DNA of 64,000 nucleotides from VXYL01 sp965116935 (lineage in GTDB: Bacteria > Pseudomonadota > Gammaproteobacteria > Pseudomonadales > Azotimanducaceae), in the NCBI GenBank assembly GCA_965116935.1, contig OZ220737.1, forward strand, positions 4,898,001-4,962,000, in the 5' to 3' direction. Made by a program: the position numbers and the translations under genes. Positions 16,585-25,824 of the stretch are shown piece after piece; within the stretch, counting starts at the first letter, position 1; every line of letters starts with the position of its first letter. The notes below the pieces were generated by a model, which saw nothing but the letters and a program-made list of their open reading frames with translations, was not told where the DNA came from and did not search any database.

Positions 16585-17600
16585 TGGAACCAATGAACGT
16601 CGCCATCGCCGGCGCCACCGGCGCCGTGGGCGAGGCCATGCGCGAGATCCTCGAAGCGCGGGAGTTCCCGGTGGCCGAACTCCACCTGCTGGCGTCGGAA
16701 CGGTCTGCCGGCAAGCGCCTGCAGTTCCACGGCAAGTCGGTTGCCGTGCAGGTGCTCGACGACTTCGACTTCGATGGCGTGCAGGTGGCGTTCTTCTCCG
16801 CTGGCGGCGGCATCTCTGCCGATCATGCCCCACGCGCCGCCGACGCCGGCGCCGTCGTGATCGACAACACCTCCAAGTTTCGCCTGGAGGAAGGCATCCC
16901 GCTGGTGGTGCCGGAAGTGAATCCGCACCGCATCGTTGACGGCCTCGGCACCAATATCATCGCCAATCCGAATTGCTCGACGATTCAGATGACCGTGGCG
17001 CTGAAGCCCATCTACGACGCCGTAGGCATCGAACGGGTGAATGTGGCTACCTACCAGGCGGTGTCTGGTGCCGGTACCACCGGCATCCAGGAGCTTGCGG
17101 GCCAAACCGCAAATCTCCTGAACGGCAAGCCGGTGGAGGAGTTCACTGCCCATCCGGTGCAGATCGCCTTCAACGCGGTGGCGAACGCCTGGGACACACT
17201 GGACAACGGCTTCACCGTCGAGGAAATGAAGATGGTGCAGGAGACCCGAAAGATCTTCGAGGACGACGACCTCAAGGTGAACCCCACCTGCGTGCGCGTG
17301 CCGGTGTTCTACGGCCATTGTGAGGCGGTGCACATCGAAACCCGCGACCCCATCTCGCCAGCCGACGCCCGCGATCTGCTGCATGCGGCAGAGGGCGTCG
17401 TGGTGGTGGACGACATGGATGCCGCCTGCCCCAATCCGGTGGACCATGCCGCCGGTGAAGACCCCGTCTTCGTGGGTCGCATTCGCCAAGACTTGAGCCA
17501 CGAGCGCGGCCTGAACCTGTGGGTGGTGTCGGACAACGTGCGCAAGGGCGCCGCTCTCAACAGCATCCAAATCGCAGAACGGCTGCAAGAGTTGCTCTGA
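16584..17600 (+). CDS. asd: Aspartate-semialdehyde dehydrogenase, 338 aa
   Basis: Reduces aspartyl phosphate to aspartate semialdehyde, feeding lysine/diaminopimelate, threonine and methionine. Rossmann motif GATGAVGEAM, substrate loop SAGGGIS, catalytic C131 in NPNCST, and the EMKMVQETRKI segment. Length fits the ~340-aa Gram-negative short form. Starts one base before the end of leuB and its stop shares one base with the next gene, so it is embedded in a polycistron. Confidence 0.95.
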   Translation: MEPMNVAIAGATGAVGEAMREILEAREFPVAELHLLASERSAGKRLQFHGKSVAVQVLDDFDFDGVQVAFFSAGGGISADHAPRAADAGAVVIDNTSKFRLEEGIPLVVPEVNPHRIVDGLGTNIIANPNCSTIQMTVALKPIYDAVGIERVNVATYQAVSGAGTTGIQELAGQTANLLNGKPVEEFTAHPVQIAFNAVANAWDTLDNGFTVEEMKMVQETRKIFEDDDLKVNPTCVRVPVFYGHCEAVHIETRDPISPADARDLLHAAEGVVVVDDMDAACPNPVDHAAGEDPVFVGRIRQDLSHERGLNLWVVSDNVRKGAALNSIQIAERLQELL

Positions 17601-18676
17601 TGGCCTGCCCGAGGCGGCACGCTCGGCCAAGCCACCCTGGGAGGGGGCACCTACCCTCCAGCGCCCGTTGCGCAAGGCTCCTTGGGCGCACGGCACGACA
17701 GTCGTGTGCGGTCTCCGCTCTGGTGGTGCTGCTTGCTTTACCCGCGATCGGTGCCAAAAGCGGTTCCGGTGAGCCTATCGGCCATGTCGTGGTCGGCGGC
17801 ACGGACACGCTTTGGAGCATCGCCGCCCGAGTGCGCCGCGATGTGTCGATCGAGGAGACGATGCTTGCGATTGTCCGCGCCAATCCAAACGCCTTCACCG
17901 ACGGGGACCCAAGCCAGCTGCGAGCAGGAGCGCGACTGGCATTGCCTTGGGTGGATACGCAGGTTGAAGCGGAACCAGACCGCGTTGCAGCGCCGGTTCC
18001 CGCCGCAGTTGCGCCCCCGAACCGGGCCCCTACGGACGACGCGGCTGCCACGGCGCTCCCTGGCGCCGGCGCCGCCGCCACCATTGAACGCTTGACGACG
18101 GAGATCGATGAACTGCGCGCGGAAGTTGCGCGTGGTGTCGAGGCACATGCTCGCGTGGCGAGTGAGCGCGACCGCCTTCTTGAAGAGAACACCTCGCTGC
18201 GGGTGCAGGAGAGGCCGGACGTGGCGGAGCCGTCTCGCCCTCAGCCAGCGCAAGCGGCAGTCGGTCGCCCTACCCGGCCACCCGTTTTGCTGCCTGCCGT
18301 TGCCCTCCTGCTCGGCCTTCTACTTGGGGTCGGTGGCAGTGCCGGCTGGCAACGCTGGCAGCGACGTCCGGTGCCCGCAGTGCCGTCAGAACCCGTCGCA
18401 TCGCCAATGGATCGGCTGGCAAGTCGCGTGCGAACCGTGGCCGCGCCGGCGGCCGTCGCCTCGAGCCCCACGACGCCGGCAACGTCAGCGCCTGACGACC
18501 TCGACGCCGCCATTGAGACCGTGGAAGGCGACCCCGTGGCCGTGAAGCTGGAACTGGCACGCGCATACATCGACATCGGCGACGCCGACAGCGCCAACGA
18601 GGTGCTGAAGGAAATCTCGGCGCAAGGCAACCTCGAGCAACGCGCCGCCGCAGCGGAACTGCTACAGCGCCTGTGA
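17600..18676 (+). CDS. fimV: FimV-like LysM-domain membrane protein, 358 aa
   Basis: Order of parts: a basic N-terminus and hydrophobic segment (VSALVVLLALPAIGA) serving as signal; a FimV-type LysM-like region (VGGTDTLWSIAARV, AIVRANPNAF) at about 70-115; a Pro/Ala linker and coiled coil (ERLTTEIDELRAEVAR) near 155-200; one transmembrane helix near 230-250; and a C-terminal FimV signature (KLELARAYIDIGDADSANEV) from about 315. FimV proteins tether polar and type IV pilus machinery to peptidoglycan. At 358 aa it is far shorter than the ~700-900-aa Pseudomonas FimV. The location between asd and truA supports the name. ATG at 17600 shares a base with the asd stop. Confidence 0.82.
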   Translation: MACPRRHARPSHPGRGHLPSSARCARLLGRTARQSCAVSALVVLLALPAIGAKSGSGEPIGHVVVGGTDTLWSIAARVRRDVSIEETMLAIVRANPNAFTDGDPSQLRAGARLALPWVDTQVEAEPDRVAAPVPAAVAPPNRAPTDDAAATALPGAGAAATIERLTTEIDELRAEVARGVEAHARVASERDRLLEENTSLRVQERPDVAEPSRPQPAQAAVGRPTRPPVLLPAVALLLGLLLGVGGSAGWQRWQRRPVPAVPSEPVASPMDRLASRVRTVAAPAAVASSPTTPATSAPDDLDAAIETVEGDPVAVKLELARAYIDIGDADSANEVLKEISAQGNLEQRAAAAELLQRL

Positions 18677-19533
18677 ACGGGCCGGGCGATGCCGCCACCG
18701 CGGTGGAGTCCCCGCCGAACACGAGCTCGGTTGTGCTCGGCGTCGAGTACGACGGTCGCTGCTTCCACGGCCTGCAATCGCAAGCGGGCGTGGCCACGGT
18801 GCAGGATGCGCTCGAGCAGGCGATCGCCCGCGTCGGCAACCAACCCCCAAGCGCGGCAAGAATCGTCGCGGCCGGACGCACAGATGCTGGCGTCCATGCG
18901 ACGCAACAGGTCGTGAGCTTCACGGCCAGCGCCGAGCGCACGGAAGACGCCTGGCGCCTAGGGGTCACGAGCCTCACGCCGAACGGTTTGGGCGTGGTCT
19001 GGTGCCGCAAGGCGCCGAGCGACTTCAGCGCCCGCTTCGATGCGGCGTGGAGACGCTACGTCTATGTCATCGACGACGGCTCGCGACGCCCCGTCATCGC
19101 CCGAGGCCTGTGTGCCTGGGCGGAGCAACGACTCGACGAAACCGCCATGCAGCAGGCCGCCCTGCCGCTGATCGGCGAGCACGACTTCTCCGCCTTCCGC
19201 GCCGCCGCCTGTCAGTCACGCTCGCCCTGGCGCTGCATCCGCCATCTGCGCGTGCGCCGCATCGGCAGCTTTGTCGCCATCGACATCCAGGCCAACGCCT
19301 TCGTCCTGCGCATGGTGCGCAACATCGCCGGCACGTTGCTCGCCGTCGGCCACAGCGCCCTCCCACAAGACGGTCCCGCCGAGCTCTTGGCCGGCCGAGA
19401 CCGCCGCCGGGCCCCGCCCACCGCACCGGCCCAAGGCCTCTACCTGATCGACGTCGGCTACCCAACCATCCGCACAGCCCCCCGCCCACCCCCACTCTTG
19501 GCGGCGGCTGACCCGGACTGGTTGCGCGCATAG
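18673..19533 (+). CDS. truA: tRNA pseudouridine(38-40) synthase, 286 aa
   Basis: Modifies U38-U40 in the anticodon arm of many tRNAs. Begins with VVLGVEYDGRCFHGLQ; the catalytic aspartate is D71 in AGRTDAGVHA; later VLRMVRNIAGTLLAVG, all typical of TruA. The GTG at 18673 overlaps the fimV-like stop (GTGA). Length slightly above the usual ~265 aa through a proline-rich C-terminal tail. Last gene of the leu-asd-fimV run. Confidence 0.95.
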   Translation: MNGPGDAATAVESPPNTSSVVLGVEYDGRCFHGLQSQAGVATVQDALEQAIARVGNQPPSAARIVAAGRTDAGVHATQQVVSFTASAERTEDAWRLGVTSLTPNGLGVVWCRKAPSDFSARFDAAWRRYVYVIDDGSRRPVIARGLCAWAEQRLDETAMQQAALPLIGEHDFSAFRAAACQSRSPWRCIRHLRVRRIGSFVAIDIQANAFVLRMVRNIAGTLLAVGHSALPQDGPAELLAGRDRRRAPPTAPAQGLYLIDVGYPTIRTAPRPPPLLAAADPDWLRA

Positions 19534-19608
19534 GCCTGCGCGCCGCCGCCTCGGTGGTGGCACCTCAGGCTTGCCCTGCCATGGGCAACGTATGATGCCG
19601 CGCTTGAT

Positions 19609-22005
19609 TTGGTGGCTCGTGGGGGAGCTTTGGATCGGGTTCTTGAGATTGGCGGCTATGCGGCGGGGTTTTGCGGTCGGCTTTTTGCGCAGGCGGGGTG
19701 TGACGTGGTGCGCGTCGAAGGCGGCGACGCGGTGCCGGCCTGGACGGGTTCTGCGGCGCTTGACCTCTTTCTGCACGCCGAGAAGCGTCGGGAATCGGGG
19801 CAAGGCGGAGATGACGGCCGCTTGCGGCTCCGGGAGCTTGCGGCCCAGGCGGACATCGTTGTCGTGGAGGGCGAAACTGCCGATGCGGTGACGGCTCTCG
19901 GTTTTGACGATTGGGATGCGCCGGTGAAGCTGGCGATCACGCCTTTTGGCCGCTCCGGACCCAAACGCAACTGGCGGGCAACGCCGCACACGCTTCTGGC
20001 GATGGGTGGCTACACCAATCTGATGGGCGATCCCGAGCGGGCACCCCTGTCTTTGCCAGGTCACTACGTTGAGTTTCAAAGTGGCGGGCTCGCCTTCACG
20101 GCGGCGAACGCCTGTCGTGTCGCCGGCCAGCGCAACACCATCGATGTCGGCATGCTGGAGACGGTGATGGCGCTTAGCCAGTTCACCACCGTGATGTGGC
20201 ACTGCGCGGGGCGCATCCGGTCGCGTCACGGCAACGACTTCTGGTCGGTGCCGCCCACCAACATGTTCCGCTGTGCCGACGGCTGGATGTACATCAACAT
20301 CGTGCCCGGCTTCTGGGACGCCTTCGCCACGGGGCTCGGGATGCCGGAACTGGTGCTCGACGAGCGCTTCACGAGCAACGACCTCCGGGTGGAAAACCGC
20401 GACGCGCTGCACGCCATCATCGCCCGTGCCGTGTTGCCGCTGACCCGGGAGGAGATGCTTCGGCGAGCCAGCGAGTATCGCTTTCCGCTTGGGGTGGTGC
20501 TGGATTTCGAGGAGGTGTTGCGGGCCGAGCACCTGCGAGAGCGTGATGTGTGGCAACGGGTGACTGACGGCGAACGGGAGGTTCTTTCGCCACGGCCTGG
20601 TTGGGTGGTGCACGGCGAACCGAACCCTGTGCGACAGATTGCATCGCCGAAGGCAAAGTCGAAAGGGTTCCGGCCTCGCTCCGAAACCGCGACCTGCGCC
20701 GTCGCGCAGCAAGCTTCGCTGCGTACCGGCGGGGCCGCGCACGGCAACGCCCTGCAAGCGAGCGACCAAGGCGACGGATTATGCCGCGGCCCCTTGAACG
20801 GCGTACGCATCCTCGACCTGACCCACGTTTGGGCCGGCCCCTTGGCAACGCGTTTCCTCGCCGATCTCGGCGCCGCGGTTGTGAAGGTGGAGCGGCCGAT
20901 GGGGCGGGGCCCGCGCGAATATCGTGGCGCAACTCCCATCGGCGGCTGGATCGGCGGCGAGCCTAGCGACGAGCCGTGGAATGCCAATGCCGTGTTCGTC
21001 AAGCTGCAACGGAACAAGCGCAGCTTGGCTTTGGACCTCAAGACCGAAGCGGGACGGGAGACCTTTCTGGAGCTCGTGGCCGTGGCCGACGTGGTGATCG
21101 AGAATTTCAGCGCCCGCGCCATGCCCGGGCTCGGACTTGACCACGAGCGCTTGCAGGAAGCCAATCCAAGGCTCATTTGCGTGACGGCGCCGGGCTACGG
21201 CAGGAGCGGTCCTTGGCGCGACCGCGTGGCGTTTGGACCCAGCGTAGAGCCGATGTCCGGCCTCACCACCGTCATGGGCTACGGCCCGGACGAGCCGCGC
21301 AACACCGCAATGGCTCTCATGGACGCCATTACAGCCGTGAACGCTGCCGCCGCCGTGATGACGGCATTGCGCCGCCGCCAACAGACGGGCAAGGGGGCGT
21401 TCGTCGAGCTTGCGTTGCACGAGGGCGGCGTGGCGCTGTGCGGGCCTTGGCTCGTCGAGCATCAGCTTGGTGGTCGGGCTCCGCGCCTCGGCAATCGACA
21501 CCCCGAGATGGCGCCACACGGCGTCTATCGCTGCGCCGGAGAGGACAGCTGGCTCGCAGTCGGCTGCCGCAACGCCGAAGACTGGCGTGCGCTGTGTGCC
21601 CTGCTTGGTGCATTGGAACCCGACTGGGACTTGGATGCGCGCCGCCGCCACCACGACGCCATCGACTCCACCATCGCGGCATGGACGAGCGCTCGGGAGA
21701 AGCAGGCCGCCGCGCGGGAGCTACAAGCGGCCGGCGTACCATCCGGCGCCGTCAACACCACCCCCGACATGACCGCCGACAGCCAAGTGCAGCATCGCGG
21801 CTTCTTCGTGCCGCTGGAGCCCGGCCCAACGCCCATGCCCGGCAACCCCATCCACATGTCCGGCATCGGCAGCGAAGACTGGCGCCCGTGCCCAACCCTC
21901 GGCCAGGACAACGCCCTAGTGCTGTCGCAATGGCTCGGCTACCGCCAAGACCGCATCGCGGAACTGGCCAAATCCGGTGTGATCGTGGACAAACCGCCGC
22001 GGTGA
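19609..22005 (+). CDS. Tandem class III CoA-transferase (CaiB/BaiF) fusion, 798 aa
   Basis: Two CaiB/BaiF modules in one chain: residues ~1-345 and ~395-798, joined by a charged low-complexity linker. The second half is canonical (GVRILDLTHVWAGPLATRFL, KLQRNKRSLALDLK, ENFSARAMPGLGLD, TAMALMDAITAVNAA with the expected catalytic aspartate). The first half keeps the fold (VVRVEGGDAV, NTIDVGMLETVMAL), but where the aspartate should fall I read LPGHYVEFQSGGLAF, so it looks catalytically degenerate. Fused, half-active CaiB proteins of this length include DddD (DMSP cleavage), but also unrelated CoA transferases; the substrate is open. GTG at 19609, or TTG at 19630 with GGGGGAG just upstream. Confidence 0.85.
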   Translation: MVARGGALDRVLEIGGYAAGFCGRLFAQAGCDVVRVEGGDAVPAWTGSAALDLFLHAEKRRESGQGGDDGRLRLRELAAQADIVVVEGETADAVTALGFDDWDAPVKLAITPFGRSGPKRNWRATPHTLLAMGGYTNLMGDPERAPLSLPGHYVEFQSGGLAFTAANACRVAGQRNTIDVGMLETVMALSQFTTVMWHCAGRIRSRHGNDFWSVPPTNMFRCADGWMYINIVPGFWDAFATGLGMPELVLDERFTSNDLRVENRDALHAIIARAVLPLTREEMLRRASEYRFPLGVVLDFEEVLRAEHLRERDVWQRVTDGEREVLSPRPGWVVHGEPNPVRQIASPKAKSKGFRPRSETATCAVAQQASLRTGGAAHGNALQASDQGDGLCRGPLNGVRILDLTHVWAGPLATRFLADLGAAVVKVERPMGRGPREYRGATPIGGWIGGEPSDEPWNANAVFVKLQRNKRSLALDLKTEAGRETFLELVAVADVVIENFSARAMPGLGLDHERLQEANPRLICVTAPGYGRSGPWRDRVAFGPSVEPMSGLTTVMGYGPDEPRNTAMALMDAITAVNAAAAVMTALRRRQQTGKGAFVELALHEGGVALCGPWLVEHQLGGRAPRLGNRHPEMAPHGVYRCAGEDSWLAVGCRNAEDWRALCALLGALEPDWDLDARRRHHDAIDSTIAAWTSAREKQAAARELQAAGVPSGAVNTTPDMTADSQVQHRGFFVPLEPGPTPMPGNPIHMSGIGSEDWRPCPTLGQDNALVLSQWLGYRQDRIAELAKSGVIVDKPPR

Positions 22006-22143
22006 CCCTCGTCCCTTGGTTCCATGCACCGCAGGCCATCGTCCTTCATCGCAGGCCAAGCTACCTCTGACGAGCCGCCCTCGTCACTCCTCCTACGGTA
22101 AGATGCCTCGTCGCTAACGAACTCCGGGCGTCCCATTCTAACG

Positions 22144-24687
22144 ATGCCAGCCGCACGAGCCCGCAACCGAGAAATGCACCCCAACGTTGCGGCGGAATTG
22201 GGCCAACAGGCAGGGATACTTCCGCTCTCCGACACTGCGGACCTATACAGGAGGTCCGTCGCCCCACAGCTGGACCCCGACAGGCGTGCGTCCCTCGGCC
22301 AGTTCATGACGCCTACGCCCATCGGGCGTTACATGGCCGCGATGTTCGACTCTTTGCCACCGCACATGCGCGTTCTCGATCCAGGCGCAGGAGTCGGCGC
22401 CCTAACCGCTGCCTTCGCCGAGCGCCTATGCCAGGAAGGGAATGCCAAATGCGTTGATTTCGTCGCCTACGAAATCGACGCCATCCTCGGCGGTTACCTT
22501 AAACGCACGCTTGAGGAAGTTGCCGATCGCTGTCGCCATGCCGATGTACGCACCAACACGGAACTTTGCAGTCAGGACTTCGTCCTGACGCCGCCCAATC
22601 TGACGGATCTCTTCCGACATGCGAACGACGGCCATTTCACGCACGTCATCATGAACCCGCCCTACCGGAAAATCTCCAGCACATCAAATCACCGCGTGGC
22701 CCTGAGGCAAGCAGGCATCGAGACATCGAATCTCTACACCGGGTTCATGCACCTCGCCGCCCAAGCCCTCCGAGTGGGTGGAGAAATGGTCGCCATCGTG
22801 CCCCGGTCATTCTGCAATGGGCCCTACTTCAAGCCGTTCAGGGTCCGTTTCCTGGACCTGATGACACTTCGTCACATCCACGTATTCGAAGCCCGGGATC
22901 GAGCGTTCGGCCACGAGGACGTGCTCCAGGAGAACATAATCGTCCATGCCATCAGAGGCGTTCCCAAGGACCACGTTCGCATTACCGCCAGCACGGACTC
23001 TACGTTCGACGACATGACTGAGCGGCTCGTGCCACATGAGCGTCTCGTCCACGCCGACGATCCAGAACGATTCGTCCACATCGCTGTCAATGCAATCGAA
23101 CAGAGCATTGCTGACCAGCTCGCCGTCTTCTCGTCGACGCTCGATGACCTGGGCGTAGAAGTCTCTACGGGGCCAGTGGTCGACTTCCGGCTCAGAAGCT
23201 ATCTGAAACCCAATCCCGTCTCTGGCACCGTGCCCGTTCTTTACCCGACGCACTTTCGCGACGGTTTCACTTCGTGGCCGAAACGGTCGCGCAAGCCAAA
23301 CTCGATCCAAGTATGCACCGAAACCCGCAAGTGGTTGTGGGCGAACGAGGGGAACTTCGTCGTCACACGGCGATTCACCTCGAAGGAAGAACCGCGGCGG
23401 ATCGTTGCGTCCACCTACACGGGGGACCTGCCCGGCGAGTTCGTGGGCTTCGAGAACCACCTCAACGTCTACCATGCCGGCCAGCGCGGACTAACTCGCC
23501 CGCTTGCACTCGGCCTGTCCGTCTATCTCAACAGCACTCTGGTGGACCGGTACTTCCGACAATTCAACGGTCACACGCAGGTCAACGCGACGGATCTGCG
23601 AGCGCTGCGTTACCCCGACGCCGACACGCTTACGCGCGTCGGCCACGCGGTCGATGGACGCCAACTCTCGCAGCACGACATCGACGACATCATTGGTGCA
23701 GAGGTGATGCACATGCCAGGCACGGAAGACCCCCTCAACGCCCAAGGCAAGATCGACGAGGCGCTGGAAATCCTCAAGGCGCTCGGGATGCCTCGTGGAC
23801 AACAGAACAAGCGGTCAGCACTCACCCTCTTGGCGCTGCTCGACCTCAAGCCATCAGGGCGTTGGTCGAGCATCAAGCAACCCCTAGTTGGCATCACGCC
23901 AATCATGGACTACATCCGTGACCACTACGGTGAACAGTATGCTCCGAATACGCGGGAGACGATCCGGCGCCAGACAGTGCACCAGTTCGTCGAGGCTGGA
24001 CTCGCCATCCACAACCCAGACGACCCCGAGCGACCGGTGAATAGCCCCCGAACCTGTTATCAGGTCAGCGACGAGGCCGCCGCAGCAATCCGCTGCTATG
24101 GCACCAACGAATGGGACGACGCATTGCACGGCTGGCTGCGGGCGCAGCCGACACTAGCCGAGAGATGGGCTCGACACCGCGATATGCATATGGTTGCAGT
24201 AGAAATCGCCGACCACCAGCTAACCTATTTGACGCCTGGCCGCCACAGCGCGCTGATTCGCCAGATCATTGCCTCCTTCGCTCCTCGGTTTGCCCCAGGC
24301 GCGGAGGTCATCTACATCGGCGACACTGGGGCCAAGACCGGTCATTTCGAGGTAGAACGCCTCGCCACCCTCGGAGTTACCGTCGACAAACACGGAAAAC
24401 TACCGGATGTCGTCCTCTACGCGCCCGCCAACGACTGGCTCTTGCTGGTCGAGGCGGTCACGAGCCATGGGCCCGTAGACGCAAAGCGCCACAACGAGTT
24501 GGCAGAGCTGTTCGAGACCGCCACGCCGGGCTTGGTCTATGTCACCGCTTTTCCGTCCCGCAGGGACATGTCGCGGTATCTCGCCGAGATCTCGTGGGAA
24601 ACGGAAGTTTGGTGCGCCGATGCTCCCAGCCATCTGATTCACTTCAATGGCGACCAATTCCTTGGACCGCACCTAGCAGGCTCCTAG
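22144..24687 (+). CDS. Adenine methyltransferase fused to BsuBI/PstI-type endonuclease, 847 aa
   Basis: A single-chain restriction-modification enzyme. N-terminal N6-adenine methyltransferase: GQFMTP (52-57), SAM-binding VLDPGAGVGAL (77-87), catalytic NPPY (171-174), then a substrate-binding/TRD-like region to about 500. A helical segment (QGKIDEALEILKALGMPRGQ onward, ~535-690) resembles the N-terminal part of BsuBI/PstI endonucleases. The last ~145 residues match their catalytic domain: EVIYIGDTGAKTGHFE, LPDVVLYAP (about 754) and LLLVEAVTSHGP (about 770), with PD...E as the nuclease site. In classical PstI/BsuBI systems the two activities are separate genes. No partner subunit is adjacent. 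Flanked downstream by IS debris, so horizontally acquired is likely. Confidence 0.85.
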   Translation: MPAARARNREMHPNVAAELGQQAGILPLSDTADLYRRSVAPQLDPDRRASLGQFMTPTPIGRYMAAMFDSLPPHMRVLDPGAGVGALTAAFAERLCQEGNAKCVDFVAYEIDAILGGYLKRTLEEVADRCRHADVRTNTELCSQDFVLTPPNLTDLFRHANDGHFTHVIMNPPYRKISSTSNHRVALRQAGIETSNLYTGFMHLAAQALRVGGEMVAIVPRSFCNGPYFKPFRVRFLDLMTLRHIHVFEARDRAFGHEDVLQENIIVHAIRGVPKDHVRITASTDSTFDDMTERLVPHERLVHADDPERFVHIAVNAIEQSIADQLAVFSSTLDDLGVEVSTGPVVDFRLRSYLKPNPVSGTVPVLYPTHFRDGFTSWPKRSRKPNSIQVCTETRKWLWANEGNFVVTRRFTSKEEPRRIVASTYTGDLPGEFVGFENHLNVYHAGQRGLTRPLALGLSVYLNSTLVDRYFRQFNGHTQVNATDLRALRYPDADTLTRVGHAVDGRQLSQHDIDDIIGAEVMHMPGTEDPLNAQGKIDEALEILKALGMPRGQQNKRSALTLLALLDLKPSGRWSSIKQPLVGITPIMDYIRDHYGEQYAPNTRETIRRQTVHQFVEAGLAIHNPDDPERPVNSPRTCYQVSDEAAAAIRCYGTNEWDDALHGWLRAQPTLAERWARHRDMHMVAVEIADHQLTYLTPGRHSALIRQIIASFAPRFAPGAEVIYIGDTGAKTGHFEVERLATLGVTVDKHGKLPDVVLYAPANDWLLLVEAVTSHGPVDAKRHNELAELFETATPGLVYVTAFPSRRDMSRYLAEISWETEVWCADAPSHLIHFNGDQFLGPHLAGS

Positions 24688-25074
24688 CCGAAGGTATTAG
24701 CGGCAGTGCAAAGGGATTGCTTACGGGCGCTAGATCCCGCCTCGCTCCTCACGCCAAAGGCTATAGCGAGGGAGCGAGTCGGTCCTAGAGCCTCATTGAC
24801 GATGCCTCCGCCCTTCTCACAAGGTCGAACCCGCGTGATAATCTTGCGTGGCGGAGCGTGCCTTCGACAAAGGCGACGCAAAGCGTCGTAAAGGGGAGCG
24901 TGGGCAGGTGGGCCAGCCGGAGCAGATGGATTGGCCAGGTCGTGTTCCACCCCAGCCCTACCCCCTGCCCCCTTCCCCTCAGCTTGCGGTCGTGCCCCAC
25001 CTGCACCTTGCCACAGCAGGGGTTGTGCTCGGCCCGGACTCCGTTCGGGAACCAACCAACCCGAGGAGCAACCA
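24688..25074. other. Intergenic stretch without recognisable gene
   Basis: About 390 bp with short frames only on either strand, a C-rich run (CCCTACCCCCTGCCCCCTTCC near 24958-24978) and no clear promoter or terminator. At its end, CCGAGGAGCAACC forms a good ribosome-binding site for the small frame at 25075. Confidence 0.5.
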
Positions 25075-25265
25075 TGAGCACCAAGGCACCTGCCACCGTC
25101 ACGTGGCAACGGACGGACTGCGTGTCCGCATCGAGATAAGGAACAAGCACGACCGCGAGGGACGTAGAGGACATTGACCCCAAGTGGGCTAACTCAGCCG
25201 CGGACGACGAGGACTGGGACCTGCCGTGGAACTACGACACATGCGACGACGACCTAAACGAGGGG
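25075..25265 (+). pseudogene. Decayed small acidic-protein gene
   Basis: ATG at 25075 follows a strong GAGGAG site and reads MSTKAPATVTWQRTD before an early stop. In a neighbouring frame TDGLRVRIEIRNKHDRE continues, and in the third frame VEDIDPKWANSAADDEDW and WNYDTCDDDLNE follow up to about 25260. Together these look like one acidic protein of roughly 65-70 aa broken by two frameshifts. Family not recognised. It adjoins an IS remnant, consistent with a decaying island; the reconstruction is by eye and uncertain. Confidence 0.35.
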
Positions 25266-25317
25266 CGCGGTCTTCTCAGGCGGGCCTTTTTGGCGGCACG
25301 CGGAGCCCGGATCGACG

Positions 25318-25617
25318 GTGTACTCAGACGAGGCCCCGAGCTACGCGGAGATGCCGGAGTTCCACCACGCAAGCGTGGCGCACAACGGTGGCGAGTACGT
25401 CAGGGACGAGGTGTCGGCGAACGGCATCGAGTCCTTCTGGGCGCCGCTCAAGCGTGGCTACAAGGGCACCTACCACTGGATGAGCCGCAAGCACCTGCAC
25501 CGCTAGGAGTTCGCCGGCCGCAACAACGCACGGCGGCTGAGCACGGAGGATCACATGCGGCTCTTGGCCCCTAGGATGGTCGGCAAATCATTGCCGTGGA
25601 AGGTGCTGACACGTTAG
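25318..25617 (+). pseudogene. IS1595-family (ISXO2-like) transposase remnant
   Basis: The frame from 25318 reads VYSDEAPSYAEMPEFHHASV, then NGIESFWAPLKRGYKGTYH and MSRKHLHR, the characteristic C-terminal half of ISXO2/IS1595 DDE transposases (NG-x-ESFW-x-x-LKRGY, KHLHRY). A TAG at 25504 interrupts it, but the same frame continues EFAGRNNARRLSTEDHMRLL to a stop ending at 25617. The N-terminal two thirds, including the first aspartate of the catalytic triad, are missing, and no inverted repeats were found. Non-functional relic marking past insertion beside the restriction-modification gene. Confidence 0.8.
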
Positions 25618-25824
25618 TCAATCGGGACCGATCAAGTCAATCAGGTCGATGGCATCAGGGTTCGATCCTGGGCTCAGCACTTCGTCGACCTCCGCACGAA
25701 CGGCGGGGGCAAAACGCGTCTCGCGCAGCGTCCTCGCTGCGTCTTGTGGCACCGCCGCTTTCAGCAACATGCGAAGGATGTTCCTGTGGGCGGGTAACAC
25801 GCCGGCCAGTTCCTGCTCAGTCAC
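25618..25824 (-). CDS. Hypothetical 68-aa protein
   Basis: Minus-strand frame starting GTG at 25824 with GGAGAAG placed 6 nt upstream, which is the main support. Product begins TEQELAGVLPAHRNILRMLL and is helical with an acidic C-terminus (AIDLIDLIGPD). No family recognised. It abuts the IS1595 remnant. Could be spurious; the opposite strand has a similar-sized but serine-rich, less protein-like frame. Confidence 0.4.
   Translation of the reverse strand: MTEQELAGVLPAHRNILRMLLKAAVPQDAARTLRETRFAPAVRAEVDEVLSPGSNPDAIDLIDLIGPD

Noticed and set aside
25645..25680. tRNA-like T-arm (GGGTTCGATCC)
   Set aside because: A plausible T-stem and loop, but no matching acceptor, D or anticodon arms upstream; more likely part of the small minus-strand gene.
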